A DNA stretch of 64,000 nucleotides. It comes from Bradyrhizobium valentinum. GTDB lineage: Bacteria; Pseudomonadota; Alphaproteobacteria; Rhizobiales; Xanthobacteraceae. Below are positions 43,111 through 51,259 of this stretch, piece after piece (position 1 is the first letter of the stretch; each line of letters starts with the position of its first letter). The stretch is taken from NCBI RefSeq assembly GCF_001440405.1, contig NZ_LLXX01000101.1, positions 62,001 through 126,000 on the forward strand. The letters are read 5' to 3'. Both the position numbers and the translations under genes were made by a program. The notes beneath the pieces are model-generated. The model ran no database searches, had not been told where the DNA came from, and was given only the letters and a program-made list of their open reading frames with translations.

Positions 43111-43494
43111 ATGAATAATCGTTTGGCTGTTTCACTGATTGCAGCTTCGTTGCTGACCTCGGGCGCGGCATTCGCTCAATCGACGACCGCGCAAGGTGCA
43201 GCGGACGGCGCTGCCGCGGGCGCCGAAGTCGGCGGCCCGGTTGGCGCAATTGTTGGCGGCACCGTGGGGGCCGCAATGGGCGCAGCCGTGGAAATTCCGA
43301 ACGCCGTGATCAATTCGATTCCGCGCGATCGCTCTGTCGTGGTTCGTGAAGAGGTGATGGTGGGCGAGCCGCTGCCGCCGACCGTCACACTGCGTACGGT
43401 GCCGCGGCACACCGAATACCGTTATGCGGTCATCAATGATCGCCGTGTGATCGTGGAGCCGCGCACGCGCAGGGTCGTCAGAATCCTCGACTGA
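43111..43494 (+). CDS. Exported DUF1236-family protein
   Basis: This 127-residue protein has a signal peptide (LAVSLIAASLLTSGAAFAQ). A glycine/alanine-rich stretch like a glycine-zipper (AADGAAAGAEVGGPVGAIVG) follows, and then a C-terminal DUF1236 domain (PRHTEYRYAVINDRRVIVEP). The function is unknown; envelope localisation is likely. GGAG precedes the ATG at 43111, and a strong terminator follows. Confidence 0.82.
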   Translation: MNNRLAVSLIAASLLTSGAAFAQSTTAQGAADGAAAGAEVGGPVGAIVGGTVGAAMGAAVEIPNAVINSIPRDRSVVVREEVMVGEPLPPTVTLRTVPRHTEYRYAVINDRRVIVEPRTRRVVRILD

Positions 43495-43514
43495 CGCGCA
43501 CAGTCGCCAAGCCA

Positions 43515-43546
43515 TCCTCGCGGGTGATCCCCGCGAGGAATTTTTT
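43515..43546 (+). terminator. Intrinsic terminator after the DUF1236 gene
   Basis: The stem TCCTCGCGGG / CCCGCGAGGA with a five-base loop is followed by ATTTTTT. It starts 21 bp after the stop codon. It also faces the end of the convergent VanZ-like gene. Confidence 0.9.
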
Positions 43547-43551
43547 ATGGG

Positions 43552-43905
43552 TTACGGCAGCGATCGCTGCGCTCGCCTGAGCTTCCAGTCGAGCGCCGCG
43601 GCTATCACAAGGCCGAGAGACGCTGCGAGCGCGTCGACCACGAAATCTGACATCCGCGCGTGCCGGCCGGGCGCCCAGAACTGCAAGACTTCGATCAGAC
43701 CGGTGAAGACAATGACAAAGGTCGCTGTAAGCGAACGGTTTCGCGTGTGGGCCAGCCCGAAGGCGAGCCCCAGTAGCACAAAGGCCAGCGCGTGCTCGCC
43801 GTTCTGCCCCAGATTCAAGTGGGGTCGTCGTTCCGCTGGCCCGACGGTCGCGAAGGCAATGGCGGCGGCGAGGCCCCAGGCGAATAGTCGAAGGATGATC
43901 GTCAT
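43552..43905 (-). CDS. VanZ-like membrane protein
   Basis: This is a 117-residue protein with four predicted helices and the VanZ-family features NLGQNGEHALAFVLLGLAFG and GLIEVLQFWAPGRHARMSDF-type residues. The start at 43905 is the usual family start, although the frame is open to 43959. Family members are linked to glycopeptide or envelope functions, with no firm mechanism. It is convergent with the DUF1236 gene. Confidence 0.78.
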   Translation of the reverse strand: MTIILRLFAWGLAAAIAFATVGPAERRPHLNLGQNGEHALAFVLLGLAFGLAHTRNRSLTATFVIVFTGLIEVLQFWAPGRHARMSDFVVDALAASLGLVIAAALDWKLRRAQRSLP

Positions 43906-43984
43906 GGGGCCGGCATAGCACAAATTCCGCGCCGGAAGTCCATGCGCGCGAAGCGCCAATGCCTGTGGTTAATTTGCCGAGCGC

Positions 43985-44062
43985 GTCATTCCGGGGCGCC
44001 CGAAGGGCGAACCCGGAATCGCGAGATTCCGGGTTCGATGCTTCGCATCGCCCCGGAATGAC
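43985..44062. repeat. Large palindromic intergenic repeat, family B
   Basis: The outer arms GTCATTCCGGGGCG / CGCCCCGGAATGAC enclose an inner palindrome GAACCCGGAATC / GATTCCGGGTTC and a small GATGCTTCGCATC hairpin, giving a three-armed structure of 78 bp. It lies between the VanZ-like gene and the TPP-enzyme operon. Confidence 0.8.
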
Positions 44063-44072
44063 GGCTGGCGGT

Positions 44073-44699
44073 TCAGAGCGGCTCCCGTACGCCCATACCG
44101 TGCATGAAGCGCTCCCGGATCTGTACGGGATCGCGGCGGGTGGTGCCTGTGCCCGGCTTGTCGTCGATACGCACGCCGATCAGCGTCGGGCCTGCGGCCA
44201 GCATGGACTCCTCGACCAGGCGCTCGAAATCGTCTTCATCCGCCGCCCAACTGCTGTTGCTAAGCCCGCTCGCCACTGCGATCGCGACGATATCGGCAAC
44301 GGCGGCAGCCGGCGTCGGTTGCGCGCCGGTGATCTGGTAGATGCCGTTGTCCATCACCACCATGGTGAGGTTCTTCGGCGCCAGCGACGCAATCGTCGTC
44401 AGCGAGCCCAGTTGCATCAACAGCGAGCCGTCGCCCTCGAGCGCAAAGACGCGTCGATCCGGTTGCGCCAGCGCCACGCCGAGCGCGATTGGAAAGGCGA
44501 GGCCCATGCTGCCGAGCATGTAGAAATTCTGCGGCCGGTGGCCGGCGGCCCACAGGTCGAAATTGGTATTGCCGATGCCGCCGATCACGGCTTCCTCGTT
44601 CTTCAACTTCGCGATCAGCCGCGAGGTCAGATCGAAGCGATTCATGAGCTTGGTATTGCGGGCCGGGTTGTCGTTGGCGCTGTTCATGAGATCGCTCAC
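44073..44699 (-). CDS. TPP-dependent decarboxylase, beta subunit (sulfopyruvate/phosphonopyruvate type)
   Basis: This 208-residue protein corresponds to the C-terminal, TPP-binding half of a decarboxylase. The motif is EGDGSLLMQLGSLTTIASLA, with the metal-binding asparagine in VVMDNGIYQITG. MLGSMGLAFPIALGVALAQP is typical of ComE-like subunits. The GTG start overlaps the alpha subunit's stop by four bases, and an ATG at 44687 is an alternative. The closest named families are sulfopyruvate and phosphonopyruvate decarboxylases. The actual 2-keto acid substrate is unknown. Confidence 0.85.
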   Translation of the reverse strand: MSDLMNSANDNPARNTKLMNRFDLTSRLIAKLKNEEAVIGGIGNTNFDLWAAGHRPQNFYMLGSMGLAFPIALGVALAQPDRRVFALEGDGSLLMQLGSLTTIASLAPKNLTMVVMDNGIYQITGAQPTPAAAVADIVAIAVASGLSNSSWAADEDDFERLVEESMLAAGPTLIGVRIDDKPGTGTTRRDPVQIRERFMHGMGVREPL

Positions 44700-45265
44700 T
44701 TGTCGAAGACCTTGCCGCCGGTGAGCAGCGGCGAGAGGATCAGCGCCACCGGCGCCTGGGTCGTGATGGCCTGCTTGATGGAGCGGTCGACGATGAACTC
44801 GAATTCGTCGAGCCGGGTCGCGGTATGGTGCTCCATCGCGAGCGAATCCAGCACCGGCCGCATGGTGCGGCAGACCAGCGACTGCCCATAGTTGAATTCG
44901 CCGAGCGTGCCGCGCTCGGAGACGAACATGATCAGCGGAATCTGATAGGGGATTGCCAATGACGCCAGCACGTTCGCAAGCGTGGCGAACCCCGACGTCT
45001 GCATCAGCACCGCGCCGCGCATGCCGCCCATCCAGGCGCCGGAGACGATCCCGACCGCTTCCTCCTCGCGCGCCGCTGGAAAGGTCGTGAAAAAGGGGTC
45101 GGCGTGCAGGTTCCTGATCAGCGTCGTCAGGACGCGATCGGGCACGTAAGGGACCAGGCGGACTTCGTTACGCTTGAGCGTCTGCAGCACCACGCCGTGC
45201 CAGCTCATTTCGGAAGTGCTCCTCTCGGAAGTCCCTGGCGAGTTTTTCTCCTCTGCAACCGCCAT
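44696..45265 (-). CDS. TPP-dependent decarboxylase, alpha subunit (sulfopyruvate/phosphonopyruvate type)
   Basis: This 189-residue protein corresponds to the N-terminal pyrimidine-binding half, with the activating glutamate in PAAREEEAVGIVSGAWMGG. LMQTSGFATLANVLASLAIP and IPLIMFVSERGTLGE are family-typical. AAAGGGAG precedes the ATG. It forms a two-gene operon with the beta subunit. A divergent 2-hydroxyacid dehydrogenase 340 bp away may act on a related acid. Confidence 0.85.
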   Translation of the reverse strand: MAVAEEKNSPGTSERSTSEMSWHGVVLQTLKRNEVRLVPYVPDRVLTTLIRNLHADPFFTTFPAAREEEAVGIVSGAWMGGMRGAVLMQTSGFATLANVLASLAIPYQIPLIMFVSERGTLGEFNYGQSLVCRTMRPVLDSLAMEHHTATRLDEFEFIVDRSIKQAITTQAPVALILSPLLTGGKVFDK

Positions 45266-45441
45266 TTCGGTCTCCCTTTGTCCGCGACGATTATTCGTCG
45301 GCTTTCATTCTTGGAGCGGCGAAACTTGACGTCATCGGCGAGATTGTCAACATGTTCCGATCGTATCCTGCTCTGCGCCGCGCGCCGCTACAGCCGGGAT
45401 GGGACGATGTGAGATAGCAAGAAAAGATACCGGGAGGGGCA

Positions 45442-45591
45442 ATGGCTGGATATATCCGAAATGCTGCCCAATGCGGCGGCGCTGGCCGCGGCCGCTGCGC
45501 CGCGGGCACTTCCGCTGAGACCTGTCACCTGATCATGGCCGCCAGCGGCCATCCCGCCCAACCAGTCAAGCCTTACGATCTTCCGAACTGA
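45442..45591 (+). CDS. Candidate 49-residue ORF upstream of the 2-hydroxyacid dehydrogenase gene
   Basis: The ORF starts MAGYIRNAAQCGG and ends KPYDLPN. Its main support is a very strong ribosome-binding site, GGGAGGGGC, two bases before the ATG's leading A. Its stop lies 14 bp before the dehydrogenase start, whose own ribosome-binding site is cramped against its ATG. It may be a leader peptide or a small coupled gene. No family is known, and composition (glycine, alanine, three cysteines) is not strongly protein-like. Confidence 0.35.
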   Translation: MAGYIRNAAQCGGAGRGRCAAGTSAETCHLIMAASGHPAQPVKPYDLPN

Positions 45592-45605
45592 AAGTTGCCA
45601 AGGAA

Positions 45606-46655
45606 ATGACCGTCAACAACAAGCGCGTGTTCTACGTCAAATATCTCGCCCACGAGATCTATATCGATATTTTGAAAGCGCGCGCCGATGTGCGGCTCGA
45701 CCGGCTGGAGAACGAAAGCCCCGATACGATTGCAGCGCCGATATTGTCGGCGGCGCATGCCTATCAGGTCGGTGCAGCGCGTGACGAGATCGCCGGGCAT
45801 TTCCATGTCAACAAGGACCTGTTGCAGCGGGCGCCGAACCTCCTGATCGTGTCCTCGAACGGCGCGGGCTTCGATCCCGTGGACGTCGATGCCTGCACGG
45901 CGGCCGGCGTGCTCGTCGTCAATCAATCCGGCGGCAACGCCAATTCGGTCGCGGAGCATGCATTGGGGATGATGCTGACGCTGTCCAAGCGCATCCTCGA
46001 ATCCGACCGCGCGCTGCGCCGCGAGGCCAATGTCAATCGTAATGCGCTGATCGGCAATGAGGTTCAGGGCAAGACTGTCGGTATCGTCGGCATCGGCAAT
46101 GTCGGCCGCCGTATCGCCGAGCTCTGCAACGGCTTGCTGCATATGAAGGTGATCGCCTACGATCCTTATCTGACGGCGGAAGAAATCGCCGCCCGCGGTG
46201 GCGAAAAGGTTGAACTTCACGATCTGATGCGCCGCTCGGACTTCGTCTCGATCTCCTGTCCCTTGACCAAGGACAATCGTCGCATGATCGGCGCCCGCGA
46301 ATTCGCGCTGATGCAGCCGCATGCATTTTTCATCACGACCGCGCGCGGCTTCATTCACGATGAGGTCGCCCTGTACGAGGCGTTGCGCGACAAGCGGATT
46401 GCGGGGGCCGGACTCGACGTCTGGGACAAGGAGCCGCCGCCGCCGGAGCATCCGCTGCTGCAGTTCGACAATGTGCTGGCCAGCCCGCATACGGCCGGCG
46501 TGACGAAGGAGGCGCGGGTGAATATGGGCAGGATCGCCGCCGAGCAGATCCTCGATGCGCTCGACGGCAAGCGCCCGCCACGCATCGTCAATCCCGAAGT
46601 GTGGCCGGCTTACGTGAAGCGCTTCGAGCGCGCGTTTGGATTTGCGCCGAAATAG
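45606..46655 (+). CDS. D-isomer-specific 2-hydroxyacid dehydrogenase
   Basis: This 349-residue NAD(P)-dependent dehydrogenase has the Rossmann motif VGIVGIGNVGRRIAELCNG at about residues 158-176. The catalytic arginine is in FITTARGFIHDEVALYEALR, the glutamate in DVWDKEPPPPEHPLL, and the histidine in ASPHTAGVTKEARV. The length and layout resemble phosphoglycerate-dehydrogenase-like enzymes. AAGGAA abuts the ATG. It is followed 27 bp later by an alpha/beta hydrolase gene. The substrate is unknown. Confidence 0.9.
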   Translation: MTVNNKRVFYVKYLAHEIYIDILKARADVRLDRLENESPDTIAAPILSAAHAYQVGAARDEIAGHFHVNKDLLQRAPNLLIVSSNGAGFDPVDVDACTAAGVLVVNQSGGNANSVAEHALGMMLTLSKRILESDRALRREANVNRNALIGNEVQGKTVGIVGIGNVGRRIAELCNGLLHMKVIAYDPYLTAEEIAARGGEKVELHDLMRRSDFVSISCPLTKDNRRMIGAREFALMQPHAFFITTARGFIHDEVALYEALRDKRIAGAGLDVWDKEPPPPEHPLLQFDNVLASPHTAGVTKEARVNMGRIAAEQILDALDGKRPPRIVNPEVWPAYVKRFERAFGFAPK

Positions 46656-46682
46656 GCCATCATCTCCGCGAGGGACAATCCC

Positions 46683-47561
46683 ATGATGGCCGAGCCGGCA
46701 GATCGTTTTTATGAATCCCAGGGGCTGCGATTGCACTATGTCGACTGGGGCAACGAAATCGCGCCGCCTTTGATGCTGGTCCATGGCGGGCTCGACCATT
46801 GCCGAAACTGGGATGCGATCGCGCGGGAATTGCAGCCGCATTTCCATATCATGGCCCCGGATCTGCGCGGCCATGGCGATTCCGAATGGGCGAAAGGAAG
46901 CAGCTACAGTCTGACCGATAATGTCTACGACCTTACCCGGCTGATGCGTTTCGCAGGGCTGCAGGATGCCGCGATCGTAGGCCATTCGATGGGAGGCATG
47001 GTCGCGCTAGCCTATGCCGGTACCTATCCGGAGAAGGTATCGCGCCTCGTCGTGCTCGATGGTGCTTTCCTGTCGGGCTCGCAACCTGCGCCGATCGCCG
47101 AACAGATGTCGCGCTGGATCGACCAGCTCGACCGTATCTCGGAGTATCAACCGAGCGCTTTCCGAACGATCGACGAGGCGGCGCGGCGGCTTTCGGCTCG
47201 CAACAAGCGACTGACGCCAGCGCTGGCGCTTCATCTTGCCCGCCACGGCGTCCGTCAGGGCTCCGATGGTCTCTACCGCTGGAAGTTCGACCATTATCAG
47301 CGGGCGAGGGCGCCGTACCGGCTATCGGTGGATGACTATGCCGCCCTGTGGTCGCGGATTACTTGTCCAACGCTTTTGATGTGGGGCGATGAAAGCTTTC
47401 TGCCCGATCCCGAAGCCGCGGGCCTGCTCGCGCATTTCAAGGGGGCCGAACTGCAGAAGATAGCGGGCGCCGGACACTGGCTCCATCATGACCGGCTCGA
47501 TGTGGTCCTCGCATCGCTGCGGCGGTTTCTCGATGCGCCGCAGCCTGCTCAAGCACGGTGA
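46683..47561 (+). CDS. Alpha/beta hydrolase
   Basis: This 292-residue alpha/beta-fold hydrolase has the oxyanion region LVHGGLDHCRNWD and nucleophile elbow GHSMGGMVALAYAG. The acid is in LLMWGDESFLPDPE and the histidine in AGHWLHHDR. GAGGGACAATCCC precedes the ATG. It is probably co-transcribed with the 2-hydroxyacid dehydrogenase. Esterase, lactonase or haloalkane-dehalogenase-like activities are possible. Confidence 0.88.
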   Translation: MMAEPADRFYESQGLRLHYVDWGNEIAPPLMLVHGGLDHCRNWDAIARELQPHFHIMAPDLRGHGDSEWAKGSSYSLTDNVYDLTRLMRFAGLQDAAIVGHSMGGMVALAYAGTYPEKVSRLVVLDGAFLSGSQPAPIAEQMSRWIDQLDRISEYQPSAFRTIDEAARRLSARNKRLTPALALHLARHGVRQGSDGLYRWKFDHYQRARAPYRLSVDDYAALWSRITCPTLLMWGDESFLPDPEAAGLLAHFKGAELQKIAGAGHWLHHDRLDVVLASLRRFLDAPQPAQAR

Positions 47562-47942
47562 TCTCCGACGGGAGGTCAGCGCCCAGACGCTGGCGGTCGA
47601 CTCGGCATTACCGGGCTTTGAAGGTCAGAATCCGGGGAGAAAATCTCGTTCGCCGCGGGGGCGATGGCGGCAATAAATCCACTGCCGATTGGCCTGCCGG
47701 CGAAGCGCGCATTGCTATTTTCTCTGACATCTCGACTACTTAGCCGGGTAAGACCATCTTTCCTGTGCGCCTTTGCCCCCGGCGCACATGGAAGACGAAG
47801 AGATGCGACAGGTTCGTTCATTGCTGCGTAACGCCCCGTCCCGGATCGGACGTCGGCTGGCCCAGATTGTCGCCATTGCCGCCGCCAGCCTGCCGGTCGC
47901 CGGCGCTTAAGGCGCGCGTCCTTTACCCCTCCGCCATCAAGC
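47562..47942. other. Convergent intergenic stretch of 380 bp
   Basis: It lies between converging genes. A 40-codon ORF (47788-47910, starting MEDEEMRQVRSLLRNAPSRI) is open but lacks a ribosome-binding site. No clear terminator hairpin with a T-run was found. Confidence 0.35.
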
Positions 47943-49217
47943 TTAATTCTGCAGTGCCTGATCGAGGCGCTCGACGAGCAGATCGGCATGTTCCGTCCGG
48001 AACACCAGAGGTGGCCGGATCTTGAGCACATTGCCGTGTGGGCCGGCCGAACTGATCAGCACGCGCCGTTCGCGCAACAGGTTCACGATCCGCGCGGCCT
48101 CTGCTGTGGCCGGCGCGCCCGTTGGTCCACCGCGCCGCAGCTCGACGCCGACGAACAGGCCGGCGCCGCGCACCTCAGTGATCAACGCGTGCCGTGCCTG
48201 CAACTCCCTGAGCAGCTTGATCAGATAAGCGCCGGTGTGTTGCGCGTTCTTCATCAGCCCTTCGTCCTCGATCACGTCGAGAACTGCAATCCCGGCGGCG
48301 GCAGAAACCGGATTGCCGCCGAAGGTGTTGAAGTAGCGCGACCGTCGGCCGAACTCCGCCAGCAATTCCGGCCTTGCCGCCATGCCGGCAACCGGATGGC
48401 CATTGCCCATCGGCTTGCCCATGGTGATGAGATCAGGCAGGAGGCCATGGCGGGCAAACTCCCACATCTCTCCGCCGCAGCGGCCGAAACCGGGCTGCAC
48501 TTCGTCGGCGATGAACAGCGCGCCGTCTGCCCGGACGGCTTCGACCGCCGGCCGCAAAAAGCCGGGGGGATCGGCGAATACGCCATCGCTGGAGAAAATG
48601 GTATCGACCAGAAGGGCCGCCGGACGGATGCCGCTCTTCTTCATATCGGCCAATGCGTCGCGGACGTGACCGGCAAAGATTTCGCCGGCGTTTGCGGCCG
48701 AAACCGGCGCCGGCACCAGTCGCACGTGGCTACCTTCCGGAAGCGGCAGCCCGAGCGAAGGAGACAGTTCAGTCAGCGCGCTGGTGACGCCGTGATAGGC
48801 GTTTGCCGTGACGATGAAGCCGGTGCCGCCGGTGCAGGTTCGCGCGACGCGCAAGGCGAGATCGTTGGCCTCGCTGCCGGTGCAGGTGAACATGACGTGA
48901 CCGATCTGGGGCGGAAACGTTGCGAGCAGTTTTTCCGCGTAGTCGAGCACGGTCTCATGCAGGTAGCGCGTATGCGTGTTGAGTAGGGCGGCCTGCCGCG
49001 CAATCGCCTGCACGACGTGCGGGTGGCAGTGCCCGACGGACGCGACGTTGTTGTAGGCGTCCAGATAGCGATGACCGGCGGCGTCATGCAGCCAGACGCC
49101 TTCGCCGCGGACGAACTGGACCGGCTGGTCGTAGAACAGCCGGTATGCCGGCCCGAGAAGCCGGCTTCGCCGCGCGATCACGTCTTGTGTCGAAATATGC
49201 TCATCGGCAACAGACAT
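47943..49217 (-). CDS. Class III PLP-dependent aminotransferase or phospho-lyase
   Basis: This 424-residue fold-type I PLP enzyme resembles the AGXT2-like group. [20 protein letters not shown] binds the phosphate, [19 protein letters not shown] holds the cofactor-contacting aspartate, and the Schiff-base lysine is in [15 protein letters not shown]. The start ATG at 49217 lies two bases after the upstream kinase gene's stop, with GGAG six bases before. In vertebrates and some bacteria this subgroup removes phosphate and ammonia from phosphoethanolamine or phosphohydroxylysine. A kinase neighbour of the matching type favours that role over transamination. Confidence 0.85.
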   Translation of the reverse strand: MSVADEHISTQDVIARRSRLLGPAYRLFYDQPVQFVRGEGVWLHDAAGHRYLDAYNNVASVGHCHPHVVQAIARQAALLNTHTRYLHETVLDYAEKLLATFPPQIGHVMFTCTGSEANDLALRVARTCTGGTGFIVTANAYHGVTSALTELSPSLGLPLPEGSHVRLVPAPVSAANAGEIFAGHVRDALADMKKSGIRPAALLVDTIFSSDGVFADPPGFLRPAVEAVRADGALFIADEVQPGFGRCGGEMWEFARHGLLPDLITMGKPMGNGHPVAGMAARPELLAEFGRRSRYFNTFGGNPVSAAAGIAVLDVIEDEGLMKNAQHTGAYLIKLLRELQARHALITEVRGAGLFVGVELRRGGPTGAPATAEAARIVNLLRERRVLISSAGPHGNVLKIRPPLVFRTEHADLLVERLDQALQN

Positions 49218-49219
49218 CT

Positions 49220-50296
49220 CTACTCCACATCGCACGCGCGTTGGATTTGGAGCCTGGCCTGGTCCCGCGACAGTTTCGCCATGCGCTGCAGCCGCGCCCA
49301 AGCGGCAGGATTGTTGCGCAGAATGTAATTCCGGTTAGCAGGATAACGGGCGGCTCGCCAACTGCTGATCACGACCGTCATGGCCATGCGCGTGGCGATC
49401 AGGTCGAACAGCACGCCAAATTCGGCCGGTTCGAGCGGCAGCACGGCATGGTAGGCCGCGATCACCTCGCAGGCCGGAGCAAGCGGATCGTCGTTGTCGG
49501 CAACCTGATACGCTGCCGTGATCGCAAGGTCGTTGACCCGCGCCGTGCAGGTGAGGTCGCCGAAATCGATGATCCCGGCAACGCCGGCATGGGTTTCGGG
49601 ATCGACGACAACGTTATGCGGGTTCAGGTCGTTATGGACCGGCTGGTTCGGCAACTGCGGAAGTATCGGCAGTGTGTAGCGTTCGAAGCTGCCGAGAACG
49701 TCCTCCACCAGACCGCGCCGCTCGTCCGGGACGGCGTCAATCAGCGGCCGCAGTTCGGCGGCGTGCTGAAGGTCCCAAAGCAATTTATGATTGGCGCCGC
49801 AATGGCTGAAATCGGAAAGCCCACGCGCGAGCCTTGCGGCGCAGCGGCCGAGATCGCGCCGCAGCGCCGTCGCCCCTGCGACGGCATGCATTGGGGTTCC
49901 CGCGAGATACGACAACAGGCGCACGACGCGCGTCGAGCCGTCGGCGAACGCAATATCAAGCTCCGTCATGCCGTTCCGCGCCGGAAAGATGCGCGGGACC
50001 GGCAGGCCAGGATCTGCGGCTGCGAGGTGGAGCAGGGCCTCCGTCTGCAGGTTGGTCACAGCGCGGTCTTCCGCAGGGCTGGCAATCTTCAGGACATATT
50101 CGCGGCCGCTCAGCGAGCGCAGCCGAAAGTTTTGATCGCGCTCGCTGTCGAGCCGGTGCACGGCTGATATCAGGCCGTAGTGCTCGGCCGCCAGTCTTTG
50201 CGCCAGCGCTTCCGGGACGGCGGATGCGGCGCGCAGCGTGTCGATCGGGTGAGCGGCAATAGTCGCGAGCGACGAGTCCGGCACTGGAACATCCAT
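49220..50296 (-). CDS. Aminoglycoside-phosphotransferase-fold kinase, hydroxylysine-kinase-like
   Basis: This 358-residue small-molecule kinase has the Brenner motif VHNDLNPHNVVV with catalytic aspartate and asparagine, and the metal-binding IIDFGDLTCT. The lysine region is REYVLKIASP. It resembles the AGPHD1 (5-hydroxylysine kinase) and homoserine-kinase-II-like groups more than antibiotic kinases. It is directly upstream of the class III PLP enzyme, the pairing expected for phosphorylation followed by phospho-lyase cleavage of a hydroxylated amine. The substrate is inferred only. Confidence 0.82.
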   Translation of the reverse strand: MDVPVPDSSLATIAAHPIDTLRAASAVPEALAQRLAAEHYGLISAVHRLDSERDQNFRLRSLSGREYVLKIASPAEDRAVTNLQTEALLHLAAADPGLPVPRIFPARNGMTELDIAFADGSTRVVRLLSYLAGTPMHAVAGATALRRDLGRCAARLARGLSDFSHCGANHKLLWDLQHAAELRPLIDAVPDERRGLVEDVLGSFERYTLPILPQLPNQPVHNDLNPHNVVVDPETHAGVAGIIDFGDLTCTARVNDLAITAAYQVADNDDPLAPACEVIAAYHAVLPLEPAEFGVLFDLIATRMAMTVVISSWRAARYPANRNYILRNNPAAWARLQRMAKLSRDQARLQIQRACDVE

Positions 50297-50305
50297 TGCT
50301 GTCGC

Positions 50306-51244
50306 TCAGTAGCCGCGTTCGCGGTCGATGGAGTGCGGTGGGCGCCGGCCGGCTCGTATCGCTTCCGCAGTCGCGCGAAACGTCGCGCCGATCGCTTCCA
50401 CGCTCACTTCGCAGGCATCATGCGGCGTGACGACAATGCGAGGGTGTCGCCAGAACGGATGCCGCGGCGCCAACGGTTCGGCCGCGAACACATCGAGCGC
50501 AGCGCCGGCAAGCTGGCCGCTTTCAAGTGCAGCGAGCAGGTCGGCTTCGACCAGATGCTCGCCGCGGCCGACCTGGATCAGGTAGCCGCCACGATACATT
50601 CGGGCGAATGTCCCTCGATTGAGAATGCCCCTTGTCTCCGGTGTCAGCGGCAGCAGGTTCACGAGAACCTCGGTCTGGCCGAGCATGGCATCGAGGCCTG
50701 CGGCGCCATCGAAGCCGCGCACACCTTGCGGCGTCGGTTTTGCGCTTCGGCTCCAGGCCATCACCGGGAAACCAAGCAAAGCGAGGTCAGCAGCAACCCT
50801 ACGGCCGATCTCGCCAAAGCCCAAAATGCCGACCGGCACATCCTGCGCCCGGCGCTGGCCGAGACGCTGCCAGCGTTCCTCGCGCTGCTGTGCCTGATAG
50901 GCCGCAAAGCGCCGCTGATGCCCGATCACGTGCCAGGCGACAAACCCCGACATCATCTGCGCCTGCGCCGGGTCGACGACACGGATGACGTCGACTTCGG
51001 GGCGCAGGCTGGGACACGCCAAAATGTTGTCAACGCCAGCGCCGATCGAGCAGACCGCCTTCAGGTCGGGATAACGCTCGAAGGCGTCGTCTGGCGGATG
51101 CCAGGCCACTGCCAGGTGGATGTCGTCCGTCGCCGGCCCTTCGTGCGGATGATTGACGATCTCGATGCTTTCGGCGGCGCGCATGAATTGCGCGCCCAGA
51201 TAGCCGCGAAGATCGAGGCTTTTGCTAACCAGGACGCAGCGCAT
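50306..51244 (-). CDS. ghrA: D-2-hydroxyacid dehydrogenase, GhrA-like (glyoxylate/hydroxypyruvate reductase A)
   Basis: This 312-residue member of the GhrA subgroup has the Rossmann motif VGILGFGEIGRRVAADLALL. The catalytic arginine is in YLIQVGRGEHLVEADLLAAL, the glutamate in FAAEPLAPRHPFWRHP and the histidine in VVTPHDACEV. It lies between the ABC ATPase gene (15 bp) and the kinase gene (9 bp), clearly in the same operon. It would reduce a 2-keto acid product of the pathway. The gene symbol reflects family resemblance only. Confidence 0.85.
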   Translation of the reverse strand: MRCVLVSKSLDLRGYLGAQFMRAAESIEIVNHPHEGPATDDIHLAVAWHPPDDAFERYPDLKAVCSIGAGVDNILACPSLRPEVDVIRVVDPAQAQMMSGFVAWHVIGHQRRFAAYQAQQREERWQRLGQRRAQDVPVGILGFGEIGRRVAADLALLGFPVMAWSRSAKPTPQGVRGFDGAAGLDAMLGQTEVLVNLLPLTPETRGILNRGTFARMYRGGYLIQVGRGEHLVEADLLAALESGQLAGAALDVFAAEPLAPRHPFWRHPRIVVTPHDACEVSVEAIGATFRATAEAIRAGRRPPHSIDRERGY

Positions 51245-51259
51245 TGTTCGTGATCCCGT

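Noticed and set aside
47788..47910. 40-codon ORF starting MEDEEMRQVR
   Set aside because: No ribosome-binding site and no supporting context between convergent genes.
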